Part shown: piece after piece, positions 1 through 6,749 of the stretch
How positions within the stretch are numbered: the first letter of the stretch is position 1
How the letters are laid out: each line of letters starts with the position of its first letter
From: DATGMB01 sp035293845
Lineage (GTDB): Bacteria; Acidobacteriota; Terriglobia; Bryobacterales; Bryobacteraceae
Direction of reading: 5' to 3'
DNA length: 9,654 bases
Assembly (NCBI GenBank): GCA_035293845.1
Contig: DATGMB010000061.1
Coordinates: 1 to 9,654, forward strand
Position numbers and translations under genes: made by a program
Notes under the pieces: model-generated
What the model saw: the letters and a program-made list of their open reading frames with translations, nothing else
Database searches by the model: none
What the model was told of the DNA's origin: nothing

Positions 1-42
1 TCCCTCTTGCGCCGCCGCGAGCAGGCATGGTCTAGTAAATAA
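1..42 (+). CDS. Possible C-terminal tail of an upstream gene (partial)
   Basis: Frame 1 is open from the window edge to a TAA at 40-42 and reads SLLRRREQAWSSK. It ends 8 bp before the ATG of the large glycosyltransferase gene, the spacing expected of an operon neighbour. A basic tail of this kind would suit the cytoplasmic end of a membrane protein. With only 13 codons there is no family signal, and a chance open frame this short is common in GC-rich DNA, so the call rests on spacing alone. Confidence 0.25.
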   Translation, partial: SLLRRREQAWSSK

Positions 43-50
43 TTCAGAAA

Positions 51-3000
51 ATGTCCACCCGGCTCGCGGTCGTGATCCCCGCCTATCGTCCGTCTGCGGG
101 CCTCGTCGCTCTTCTCGGCGCACTTGCCGACTCCGCTCTCCCCATCGTCATCGTGGACGACGGGAGCGGCCCGGATTTTGCCCGCATCTTTGCCGAGGCC
201 CAGGCGTTTCCGAACGTACAATTGCTGCGCCACGCCGTCAACCTCGGCAAGGGCGCGGCGCTCAAGACGGCGTTCAACCACCTCCTCTGCACGGTTCCCG
301 GCCTCGCCGGCGTGGTCACCGCCGATGCCGACGGCCAGCACGATCCCGAGGACATCCGGCGGGTGGCGGCGGCGCTGGCCGAAAACCCCGCCGCTCTGGT
401 GCTCGGCGCGCGCACTTTCGGCGAAGATGTGCCGCTGCGCAGCCGCTTCGGCAACGTGCTCACGCGCGGCATCATGCACGCGCTGCTCGGCCGCAAACTG
501 ACGGACACGCAGACGGGACTGCGCGGCATCCCGGCCTCGCTGCTGCCGCGCCTGCTGCGGCTCGAAGCCACCGGCTACGAGTTCGAGCTGGAAATGCTGC
601 TCGCCGCGCACCAGCTCGGGATGCCGGTGATCGAGCGTCCCATCCGCACGATCTACGAGCCGGGAAACAAATCGTCGCACTTCAACCCGATCGTGGATTC
701 GATGAAGATCTACTTCGTCCTGCTGCGCTTCGGGTCGGTTTCGCTGCTGACCTCGCTGCTCGATAACGCTATCTTCATCGTGGCCGTTCACCGGCTCGGC
801 AGCGTGCTCGCTTCGCAGGTGCTGGGGCGCGTTTTCGCCGTCGCCTTCAATTATTCGACGGTGCGGCGGTCGGTGTTCTACTCGCGCCAGCAGCATAAGA
901 CAGTTCTGCCCAAGTACCTGGGGCTGGTGGTGGTCAGCGGGACGTGCTCCTACCTGGGAATCGAGCTGCTTTCGACGCGCTTCGGCGTCCCCGTGGTGCC
1001 GGCTAAGCTCCTGGTCGAAACCATCCTGTTCTTCGTGAATTTCGCCGTGCAGCGGCTGTTCATTTTTCAGCCGCAGGAGGGCTCGGCACCCGCCGCATCC
1101 GCGGCCGCCGTGCGCGAGCGGCTGCACCCGTTTGCGGCCGCCCTCGGCCTGTTGTTCGTTGCGCTGGTAGGGCTCGAGATCTACGGTTTTCGCGCATCTC
1201 ATCTCTTCGCGCAGGAGATCTGGCACCCGGTCGGCTGGAAGCGCTTCGAGCGCTTCACGGAATTCTACGCGGTGCTCGCGGCGCTACTGATGCTGGCCGC
1301 GCCGCGCTGGTTTGGGCTCGCCATGGCCTTGGTGATGGCGGCGCTCACCGTGATGTCCGCGGGTCCGCAGGCGCTCCTGGCGCCGGCCTTCTTCCTGCTT
1401 TCGGCATCGGCGCTCGGCGGCAAGCTGCTCGGCGCCGGCAAGGAACGGAGCGAGCTGTGCGCCACGGCGCTCGGCACGGCCGTTTATATTTTTCTGATGA
1501 CCGGGCTGGCACGCCTCCCGGTGAACGATCCGGTGGTGTGGGCCGGAGTGCTGGCCGCGCCGCTGCTTCTGGACATGGCCGGCGTGCGCCGGCGGCTGGC
1601 CGAAGTGCGCGGCATTCTTGTCCCCGCGCGCGCCCCCTCGGCCGCGGCGCGGGCAGGCATCGCGCTGCTGGTCTACCTGCTGGCGGCGCACTGGCTCCTG
1701 GTGCTGAAGCCCGAAATCAGCGCCGATGGCCTCGCCATGCACCTCGCGATCCCCATGGATATCGCGGCGCACCACGCGCTCACGTTCCAGCCCACGCAGT
1801 TCCTTTGGGCCGTGATGCCGATGGGCGTGGATTACGCCTACTCGATCGTCTACCTGCTCGGCGGGGAATACGCCGCGCGGCTGCTCGATTTCGCAATGCT
1901 GCTCGTGGTGGTGGGGCTGCTCTACGGCGCGGTCAGGCGATGGCTCTCGCCCGCGGCCGCGTGCCTGCTGACGGCGTCGTTTGTGGCGACCCCCATCGTG
2001 CAGCTCGTCACCGGCTCGCTATTTGTCGAGAACACGCTCGCGGCGCTGCTGCTCGCCATGATGGCCGCGATCTGGAAGCTGGGCGAAGGCGGCGGGCCGC
2101 GGTGGCTCTATGCCGCGATGGCGCTGGGCGGAGTCGCGATTTCCTGCAAGTTCGGCGCGCTGGCGTTTGTGGCCGTGGCGCTGCCGTTTGCGTTCACCGC
2201 GTATAACCAGGGACTGCGTCCCGTCGCGGCGCGCCACATGGCTCTCGCCATTATTCTGCTGATTGCCGTGGCCGTGCCCCCCTACGCCATCGCCTACGCC
2301 AAAACCGGCAACCCGCTGTTCCCGTTTCTCAACCAGCGGTTTCATTCGCCCCTGCTGCCCCCCCAGGTTGTGATCCGCGATTTCCGCTTCCGCAAACCGC
2401 TCACCTGGAGTCTGCCCTATGACCTGACCTTCCGCACCGATGATTACTACGAAGGCCAGAAGGGCTCGCTGGGCTTTCAATACCTGGTGCTCGTTCCACT
2501 GGGGATTGCCGGACTCGCCATGGCGCGCCATCGCGTGGCGGTGAGCAGCGCGGTGGTGGCGGTGGTTGCCGGACTCTTCGTGTTGCGCTCGGAGCCCAAC
2601 GCGCGCTACGTCTACGCCGCCATGCCGCTGGTGCTAATCCCCGCCGCGGCCTTGCTCGCGTGGGCGGCGGCGCATCAGCGCGCGCTCTATCGCGCCATGC
2701 TCGCATTCCTGCTGGCTGCGACCGCGCTCAATGCCTATTTTTTGCCTTCCTCCAGCTACTATCACAAGGATTTCTGCCTGCGCGTTCCGTTCTCCCGCGC
2801 CGAGCGCGACCTGTATCTGAACGAGGCGGCCCCGGCGCGCAAAGTGCTCGCCCAGGTGAATCGCGCGCATCCCGATGCAGCCGTGATGTTCACGCACGAT
2901 ATCGCGATCGCCGGCGCCAGGGGTAAAGTCTACGAGAACCACTGGCACCAGTGGCCCATCTGGTATCGCATCCAGGAAGCCGCCACCGTTCCGGAACTGT

Positions 3001-3578
3001 TGGGCGTGATGAATGGTTGGGGGGTGCGCTACTTCATTACACGAAAACCGTATCCCGGCGAAGAGGCCGATCCGCCGGTACTGGCGCAGTTGATCGCCGC
3101 CTGTACACGGCCGGAATACGAAGCCGGCGACTATTATCTGGCGCGCCTCGATCCCGCTTGCCGTCCCGCCGATCCCGCCGATCCGCCGCTGGCGCTCGAG
3201 CCCGGCTTTTACGACGATTACGACCCCGCGATCGTCCTGCGTGGCGGCTGGCGCCGCGAGCCGCATCTCCATGGCCCCGACCGCGATACCGCTACGTACA
3301 CCGACACGCCCGGCGCGGAGATTCGCATCGCGTTCGAGGGCAGGGAACTGCACTACATCCACGGTCGGGGGCCGAACTACGGCATCGCGCAGGTGACCGT
3401 CGACGGCCGGGCGCAACAGCCGCTCGATCTTTTTTACCAGGAGCCCGACTGGCAGCGTAACGACGCCTTCTGCTGCTTCGGTCCAGGCCGGCACGAAGCC
3501 GTGGTGCGCGCCACCGGCGAAAAGAACGCGGAATCGGCCGGAACTCGAATCGATCTCGATTCCTTCCAGATCAAGTAG
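51..3578 (+). CDS. Fused GT2 polyprenyl-phosphate sugar synthase / GtrA flippase / GT-C glycosyltransferase with C-terminal beta-sandwich
   Basis: This 1175-residue protein joins four modules. Residues 1-225 are a GT2 domain of the dolichyl/polyprenyl-phosphate sugar synthase type, with VIVDDGSG at 33-40, the metal-binding DADGQHDPED at 92-101 and DTQTGLRG at 152-159. Residues 227-340 have four hydrophobic segments and read like GtrA, the proposed flippase for lipid-linked sugars. Residues 360-900 hold many membrane spans. A span at 533-552 leads into the loop ISADGLAMHL (556-565), which resembles the acidic first loop of ArnT/PMT-like GT-C enzymes, with D559 the likely catalytic acid. GNPLFPFLN at 753-761 is also typical. 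Residues 920-1030 are soluble, and 1050-1175 look like a small beta-sandwich with GPNYGIAQVTVDG (1107-1119), a pattern seen in carbohydrate-binding C-terminal domains. The likely job is to load a sugar on a polyprenyl carrier, flip it and transfer it outside the membrane; the sugar and acceptor are unknown. The ATG at 51 lacks a clear Shine-Dalgarno. The GT2 and GtrA calls are firm, the GT-C call good, and the C-terminal call moderate. Confidence 0.9.
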   Translation: MSTRLAVVIPAYRPSAGLVALLGALADSALPIVIVDDGSGPDFARIFAEAQAFPNVQLLRHAVNLGKGAALKTAFNHLLCTVPGLAGVVTADADGQHDPEDIRRVAAALAENPAALVLGARTFGEDVPLRSRFGNVLTRGIMHALLGRKLTDTQTGLRGIPASLLPRLLRLEATGYEFELEMLLAAHQLGMPVIERPIRTIYEPGNKSSHFNPIVDSMKIYFVLLRFGSVSLLTSLLDNAIFIVAVHRLGSVLASQVLGRVFAVAFNYSTVRRSVFYSRQQHKTVLPKYLGLVVVSGTCSYLGIELLSTRFGVPVVPAKLLVETILFFVNFAVQRLFIFQPQEGSAPAASAAAVRERLHPFAAALGLLFVALVGLEIYGFRASHLFAQEIWHPVGWKRFERFTEFYAVLAALLMLAAPRWFGLAMALVMAALTVMSAGPQALLAPAFFLLSASALGGKLLGAGKERSELCATALGTAVYIFLMTGLARLPVNDPVVWAGVLAAPLLLDMAGVRRRLAEVRGILVPARAPSAAARAGIALLVYLLAAHWLLVLKPEISADGLAMHLAIPMDIAAHHALTFQPTQFLWAVMPMGVDYAYSIVYLLGGEYAARLLDFAMLLVVVGLLYGAVRRWLSPAAACLLTASFVATPIVQLVTGSLFVENTLAALLLAMMAAIWKLGEGGGPRWLYAAMALGGVAISCKFGALAFVAVALPFAFTAYNQGLRPVAARHMALAIILLIAVAVPPYAIAYAKTGNPLFPFLNQRFHSPLLPPQVVIRDFRFRKPLTWSLPYDLTFRTDDYYEGQKGSLGFQYLVLVPLGIAGLAMARHRVAVSSAVVAVVAGLFVLRSEPNARYVYAAMPLVLIPAAALLAWAAAHQRALYRAMLAFLLAATALNAYFLPSSSYYHKDFCLRVPFSRAERDLYLNEAAPARKVLAQVNRAHPDAAVMFTHDIAIAGARGKVYENHWHQWPIWYRIQEAATVPELLGVMNGWGVRYFITRKPYPGEEADPPVLAQLIAACTRPEYEAGDYYLARLDPACRPADPADPPLALEPGFYDDYDPAIVLRGGWRREPHLHGPDRDTATYTDTPGAEIRIAFEGRELHYIHGRGPNYGIAQVTVDGRAQQPLDLFYQEPDWQRNDAFCCFGPGRHEAVVRATGEKNAESAGTRIDLDSFQIK

Positions 3579-3584
3579 CCGCAA

Positions 3585-3638
3585 CGGCTCCCAAGGCGCC
3601 GCCGGCTGGGCCGCGTCCTTTCGAACACCGGCTCCCAA
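3585..3638 (+). repeat. 10-bp direct repeat pair in the intergenic spacer
   Basis: CGGCTCCCAA occurs at 3585-3594 and again at 3629-3638, start to start 44 bp, in the 90-bp gap between the glycosyltransferase stop and the next start. The spacer otherwise shows no promoter-like boxes or T-tailed hairpin that I can support. The pair could be a binding site or chance. Confidence 0.3.
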
Positions 3639-3668
3639 ATTGCAAGCTTCGCCGCAAGAGGATCAGTC

Positions 3669-4136
3669 ATGCCCTCCACCAAACCCTCGCGGCTCCAGCC
3701 CGAGCCGTGTCTCTCTCCGTCCGAACTCCTGGAAACCTTGCGGTTGCGGCCCGGCGAGTGCGTGGCCGAGATCGGGCTCGGCCCCTACTGCGAGGAGATG
3801 GCCCGCGCCGTCGGGCCGGAAGGGCGGGTGTTTCCGGTCGAGCCCGCGCACGATCCGCGCATCCCACAGGCCTGCTGCGACCGGCTGGTGATCGCCAATC
3901 TCTGGGGACACCTCGACGATCCGCTGGCGATGCTCGGCGAGGCCGCGCGCCTGCTCCGCGAAGACGGGCGGCTCGTCATTATCGAGCGCCACGAGTCGCA
4001 GCCCGGCGGCACGAGCTTCCGCGAACTAATTCAGGCGCTCGAGCACAACTGCTGGGATATCCACCGGCATGGCGACGCGGGCGGCCTCTGCTATTTCATC
4101 GAAGCCAGCGTGACCGATGAGAGTGTGCAGTCGTAG
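3669..4136 (+). CDS. Short class I SAM-methyltransferase-like protein, motif I degenerate
   Basis: The 155-residue product follows the Rossmann order of class I methyltransferases. Strand 1 is CVAEIGLGPY at 31-40, strand 2 is GRVFPVEPA at 52-60, the strand-4 region is DRLVIANLWGHLDDP at 71-85, and the strand-5 region is LLREDGRLVIIE at 95-106. Two things argue against a normal enzyme. The glycine loop is GLGPY instead of GxGxG. The stretch between strands 2 and 4 is only about 11 residues, where its homologue at 8498-9157 has roughly 25-35 more. The C-terminus (111-155) lacks the usual final beta hairpin. AAGAGG at 3656-3661, 7 nt before the ATG, supports this start. The gene follows the glycosyltransferase by 90 bp and could be read through from it. 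It may be an active but minimal methyltransferase, a SAM-binding regulator, or a decayed paralogue. The substrate cannot be told. Confidence 0.75.
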   Translation: MPSTKPSRLQPEPCLSPSELLETLRLRPGECVAEIGLGPYCEEMARAVGPEGRVFPVEPAHDPRIPQACCDRLVIANLWGHLDDPLAMLGEAARLLREDGRLVIIERHESQPGGTSFRELIQALEHNCWDIHRHGDAGGLCYFIEASVTDESVQS

Positions 4137-4145
4137 CGCCGGGCG

Positions 4146-5330
4146 TTACTGGCCCGCCGGCAGCAGCGGACGCTGCGGGCCGCCTTCGAGCTCCAGCTTG
4201 GCCGCCAGGAAATTCATGATGTCGCCCGGCGAGACGGTGGCGAGCAGCCGGTCGTGGTCGGTGACCAGCAGATTGTTGCCTTCGTTTTCGCGGATTTTAT
4301 TGAGCGCCTGCAGCGCGTCGGTATCCGAGCTGACCGTGTTGTTCGCCGCGCACGGGTGCACGATCTCTTCGACGTGGTGCCGCTCCCATTCCTCGCGGGG
4401 GATCTGGCTTACGTCGCGCGTGGCGACGCAGCCGACCAGGTTGCCGCCGCCGTCCGCGACCACCGGATAGGTCTTGAAGCCGTACCGGTAGACATAATCG
4501 TCCACGAGCTGGCGCAGCGACATCCCGGCCCGCACCGCGACCGGGTCCGGGCGCATGAAGCGGCTCACCGGCTCGCCTTCAAGCGCCGTGCGCCACAACA
4601 ACTGCTCGTAGGAAGCGCGGGAGGCGCCCCGGAGAAACGCGCCGATCAGGCAATACCAGATGGCCGCGATCAGGTTCCCGGCGAGCAGGCGAAAGATGCC
4701 ATAGGCGAACAGCAGCGCGCCGAAGCCGCCGCCGATCGCGGAGGCAATCCGCGTGGCGCGCCGCAGGTCGCCCTTGAAGTGCCATAGCGCCGCGCGCAGG
4801 ATGCGCCCGCCATCGAGCGGAAAAGCGGGAATCAGGTTGAATGCCGCCAGCAGCCAGTTGATCCAGGCAAGATAGGCGAGCACGCCGAGCGCCTGCACGG
4901 GCCAGGTTGCCGCGCCGGTTACGTAAAGCCCCCAGAACATAAACCCGAGCACAATGCTCGAAACCGGACCCGCCAGTGCCATCAGGAATTCGATTTTCGG
5001 CGTGGCGGGCTCGGAGCCCATCTCGGCGACGCCGCCAAAAATGAACAGCGTGATGCCGTGCATCGGCAGCTTATAACGGTTCGCTACCAGCGAATGGCAG
5101 AGCTCATGAAAGACGATCGAGCCGAAGAACCCGAGCGCGGCAATCAGTCCCATCCACCAGTACGAGCTCGCGGCCAGGCCGGGGAACTCGGCAGGAAAAA
5201 CGCCGGCCGCCAGCGACCAGGTCACCAGGACCGCGATCACGATCCAACTGGCATCCACCCGTACCGCGAAGCCGAATAGCCGGAAAAGCGTGACGCGTCG
5301 TCCGAACATAAGCCGCCCCGCAGTACTCAC
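4146..5330 (-). CDS. M50 site-2 protease family membrane metalloprotease with two CBS domains
   Basis: The product is a 394-residue polytopic membrane protease that should cut substrates within the membrane. Transmembrane segments lie near 28-44, 58-77, 117-138, 144-168 and 200-232. The zinc motif HELCH is at 75-79 (H75, E76, H79), and NLIPAFPLDGG at 165-175 supplies the third ligand, D173. Residues 253-308 (starting VSRFMRPDP) and 319-380 (ending at the LLATVSPGDIMNFL stretch) are a pair of CBS domains, which in other proteins bind adenine nucleotides and control activity. This M50-CBS layout is known from archaeal and bacterial S2P homologues. The annotated start is GTG at 5330. An ATG at 5309 (residue 8, MFGRRVTLFRLFGF) fits the family's usual N-terminus as well or better. 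The gene is last in a minus-strand set, 34 bp after the reductase stop, so co-transcription is likely. The substrate is unknown. Confidence 0.93.
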   Translation of the reverse strand: MSTAGRLMFGRRVTLFRLFGFAVRVDASWIVIAVLVTWSLAAGVFPAEFPGLAASSYWWMGLIAALGFFGSIVFHELCHSLVANRYKLPMHGITLFIFGGVAEMGSEPATPKIEFLMALAGPVSSIVLGFMFWGLYVTGAATWPVQALGVLAYLAWINWLLAAFNLIPAFPLDGGRILRAALWHFKGDLRRATRIASAIGGGFGALLFAYGIFRLLAGNLIAAIWYCLIGAFLRGASRASYEQLLWRTALEGEPVSRFMRPDPVAVRAGMSLRQLVDDYVYRYGFKTYPVVADGGGNLVGCVATRDVSQIPREEWERHHVEEIVHPCAANNTVSSDTDALQALNKIRENEGNNLLVTDHDRLLATVSPGDIMNFLAAKLELEGGPQRPLLPAGQ

Positions 5331-5356
5331 CGCAAGCGGCGGACCAAACGTTGCAT
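5327..5356 (-). other. Possible 9-codon leader ORF overlapping the protease start (GTGA)
   Basis: Between the reductase and protease genes, minus strand, AGGAG (5361-5357) is followed at once by ATG (5356-5354). That opens a frame reading MQRLVRRLR and ending in TGA at 5329-5327. The TGA overlaps the protease GTG start as GTGA. Such an overlap could allow reinitiation. However, the AGGAG-to-ATG spacing is zero, which is poor for initiation, and if the protease starts at the ATG at 5309 the overlap means nothing. Confidence 0.2.
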
Positions 5357-5364
5357 CTCCTGAC

Positions 5365-6114
5365 TCACTCCGGCCAATACGTCTCTTCCTTCACGTGGTG
5401 GCGTTCGAAGCCAGCCCGCTCCAGCACGCCGCGCATCTGGCGGATCATGTGCGGATTCCCGCACAGGTACGCAGTGGTGGAGCCGGGACCGAAGCCCATC
5501 TCGTCCATGTATTTCCGCGCGACGTCCTCGACGCGGCCGCGCTCGCCGCGCCATTCGGGGTCGAGCCATGTCCGGCTGACGGTCGGGATGTAGCGGAACC
5601 AGCTCCGCTCGCGCGCCCGCGCCGCCATCTCCGCGCGCAGTCCCAGCTCTGGCGCAACGCTCGCGCCGTGCAGGATGGCGACCCGCAGTTGCGGCGGGCC
5701 GGTATCTGTCTCTCGCGCCGCCAGGTGTCGCACCATCGCCGCAAAGGGTGCGATGCCGGTGACGGTCGCGACCATGAAGTGGTTCGGCCGCTCCGCCGTT
5801 TCCTGCAACGTAAACCGGCCTTTCGCCGCCGGCCGCACGTAGACTTCGCCGCCCACCGGAACCTGGTGCAGATACGGCGTGAGCTTGCCGCCGGGGACTT
5901 CTTCAATGAAGAATTCGAGAGCCTCTTCTTCCGGCGCGGATGCCGCCGAATACGGCCGCTCGACGAGCTTGTTCTGTTCGAGCAGGCCGATCGTGACGTA
6001 TTGCCCGGGCACGAATTCGACCGGCCGCTCCGTGCGCAGCCGCACGATCCACAGATCGCGCGTAAGATCGCGCCGCTCGACGACAACGCCGCGAACGTGT
6101 TTCGGGAAATCCAT
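5365..6114 (-). CDS. Ferredoxin/flavodoxin-NADP+ reductase (FAD)
   Basis: The 249-residue soluble flavoprotein moves electrons between NADP(H) and ferredoxin or flavodoxin in the cytoplasm. The FAD domain (about 1-103) shows PGQYVTIG at 36-43, RPYSAAS at 53-59 (R53, Y55 and S56 being the flavin signature) and GGKLT at 75-79. The NADP domain (about 110-249) shows ATVTGIAPF at 116-124 and YLCGNPHMI at 216-224. The C-terminus, KEETYWPE, puts an aromatic residue (W247) near the flavin, as in bacterial Fpr-type enzymes. The length matches that group. In the pyrophosphate loop the usual third-position glycine (xTGTGxAP) is V118; homologues may share this. The ATG at 6114 has no strong Shine-Dalgarno. 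Instead a short inverted repeat, CCGGC-ATA-GCCGG, lies just upstream. The gene sits 33 bp after the DUF4136 gene and 34 bp before the protease. A link between the redox and protease functions is not evident. Confidence 0.92.
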   Translation of the reverse strand: MDFPKHVRGVVVERRDLTRDLWIVRLRTERPVEFVPGQYVTIGLLEQNKLVERPYSAASAPEEEALEFFIEEVPGGKLTPYLHQVPVGGEVYVRPAAKGRFTLQETAERPNHFMVATVTGIAPFAAMVRHLAARETDTGPPQLRVAILHGASVAPELGLRAEMAARARERSWFRYIPTVSRTWLDPEWRGERGRVEDVARKYMDEMGFGPGSTTAYLCGNPHMIRQMRGVLERAGFERHHVKEETYWPE

Positions 6115-6147
6115 CCCGGCTATGCCGGCTGCACGCGGAATGCCTCA

Positions 6148-6678
6148 CTAATCCTTCGCCGCCGGCGGGAAGCGCTTGAACATCTCCGCCACTGCGCGGT
6201 TCAGCTTCGCGATATTCCGGTTCGGCCGGCTGGAAAGGACCTTGGACGCCATTCCGCGCCAGATCAGCCGCTTATCAGAGGCATCGAAAATGTCCACCAC
6301 GAGATTGCCGACGCTCTCCGGGATTACGTAGGTGGTGGCGGTTCCGAAGCTCGCGCCAAAGCCATCGAAGCCCCATGCCGGGAAGTTGCTGTAGATTGTC
6401 TGGACGGTATCGCGCTCCGTGGTCTGGCTCGCGGCGCAGATGGTCGCCGAGCCGCCCGACGGGACGCGGCGCCAGCCCCTGGCGGCCAGTTCGCTATCGA
6501 CGGCTTTCTGGATGCGCTCCTGCCAGAGCGAGTCGCCCGCCTGAATGGCGGTCCATGAGTAAGTATGATAGCGGCCGAAGTTGGCGTGGTGGTCGTAGTC
6601 CGTCCGTACGGTGGCGAACGCCAGCGCCGCGGTGAACAGGGGAGGGGCAAGCAGGCGGAGAATGCGGAGTCTTGTCAT
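6148..6678 (-). CDS. DUF4136 domain-containing exported protein
   Basis: The 176-residue product begins with MTRLRILRLL and a hydrophobic stretch (8-22), probably a signal peptide cleaved near ALAFA|T. The mature part opens with VRTDYDHHANFGRYHTYSW (24-42), the hallmark of DUF4136, and ends with LIWRGMASKVLS (138-149) and AVAEMFKRFPP (162-172), the usual C-terminal signature. Many family members are lipoproteins. Here there is no cysteine at the signal cleavage site (the only Cys is C81), so the mature protein may be soluble in the periplasm. The biochemical function of the family is unknown. AGAGG about 11 nt before the ATG at 6678 may serve as the ribosome site. It is the first gene of the minus-strand set with the reductase and the M50 protease, and is divergent from the peptidase gene. 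Confidence 0.88.
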   Translation of the reverse strand: MTRLRILRLLAPPLFTAALAFATVRTDYDHHANFGRYHTYSWTAIQAGDSLWQERIQKAVDSELAARGWRRVPSGGSATICAASQTTERDTVQTIYSNFPAWGFDGFGASFGTATTYVIPESVGNLVVDIFDASDKRLIWRGMASKVLSSRPNRNIAKLNRAVAEMFKRFPPAAKD

Positions 6679-6699
6679 TGGGATTTGCGCCTCTACGGC

Positions 6700-6715
6700 G
6701 GCGGATGCATCCGCC
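6700..6715. promoter_or_regulatory. Perfect 16-bp palindrome in the divergent intergenic region (candidate operator)
   Basis: GGCGGATGCATCCGCC is fully self-complementary. It lies 21 bp upstream of the DUF4136 start on the minus strand and 34 bp upstream of the GTG chosen for the peptidase on the plus strand. Placement between two divergent genes suits a dimeric repressor site that could control both. I see no convincing -35/-10 boxes around it. The regulator is unknown, and none is encoded in the window. Confidence 0.4.
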
Positions 6716-6749
6716 TCGCCACGGTGGGAAAGGGCGCTACCATCGGAGT

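Noticed and set aside
2358..2364. Run of seven C as a possible frameshift site in the large gene
   Set aside because: The frame stays open and the protein pattern (GNPLFPFLN before, membrane spans after) is continuous across it.
3547..3562. GAATCGA-TC-TCGATTC inverted repeat near the glycosyltransferase stop
   Set aside because: It lies within codons for the conserved C-terminal residues TRIDLDSF and has no T-run, so it is probably a by-product of coding.
2634..3638. 334-codon minus-strand frame opposite the glycosyltransferase 3' end
   Set aside because: It overlaps the plus-strand region carrying the conserved C-terminal sandwich pattern. Its composition is that of an antisense shadow.
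4140..4156. CGGGC-N7-GCCCG inverted repeat between the convergent genes as a shared terminator
   Set aside because: The stem is only 5 bp, there is no T-run on either strand, and half of it lies inside the protease coding region.
5290..6558. 422-codon plus-strand frame across three minus-strand genes
   Set aside because: It crosses the protease, reductase and DUF4136 genes, all of which have firm motifs on the minus strand. The plus-strand protein has no recognisable domain.
6672..6749. Upstream ATG start for the peptidase
   Set aside because: It would overlap the divergent DUF4136 start and add about 26 Arg/His/Gly/Pro-rich residues before a plausible signal peptide.
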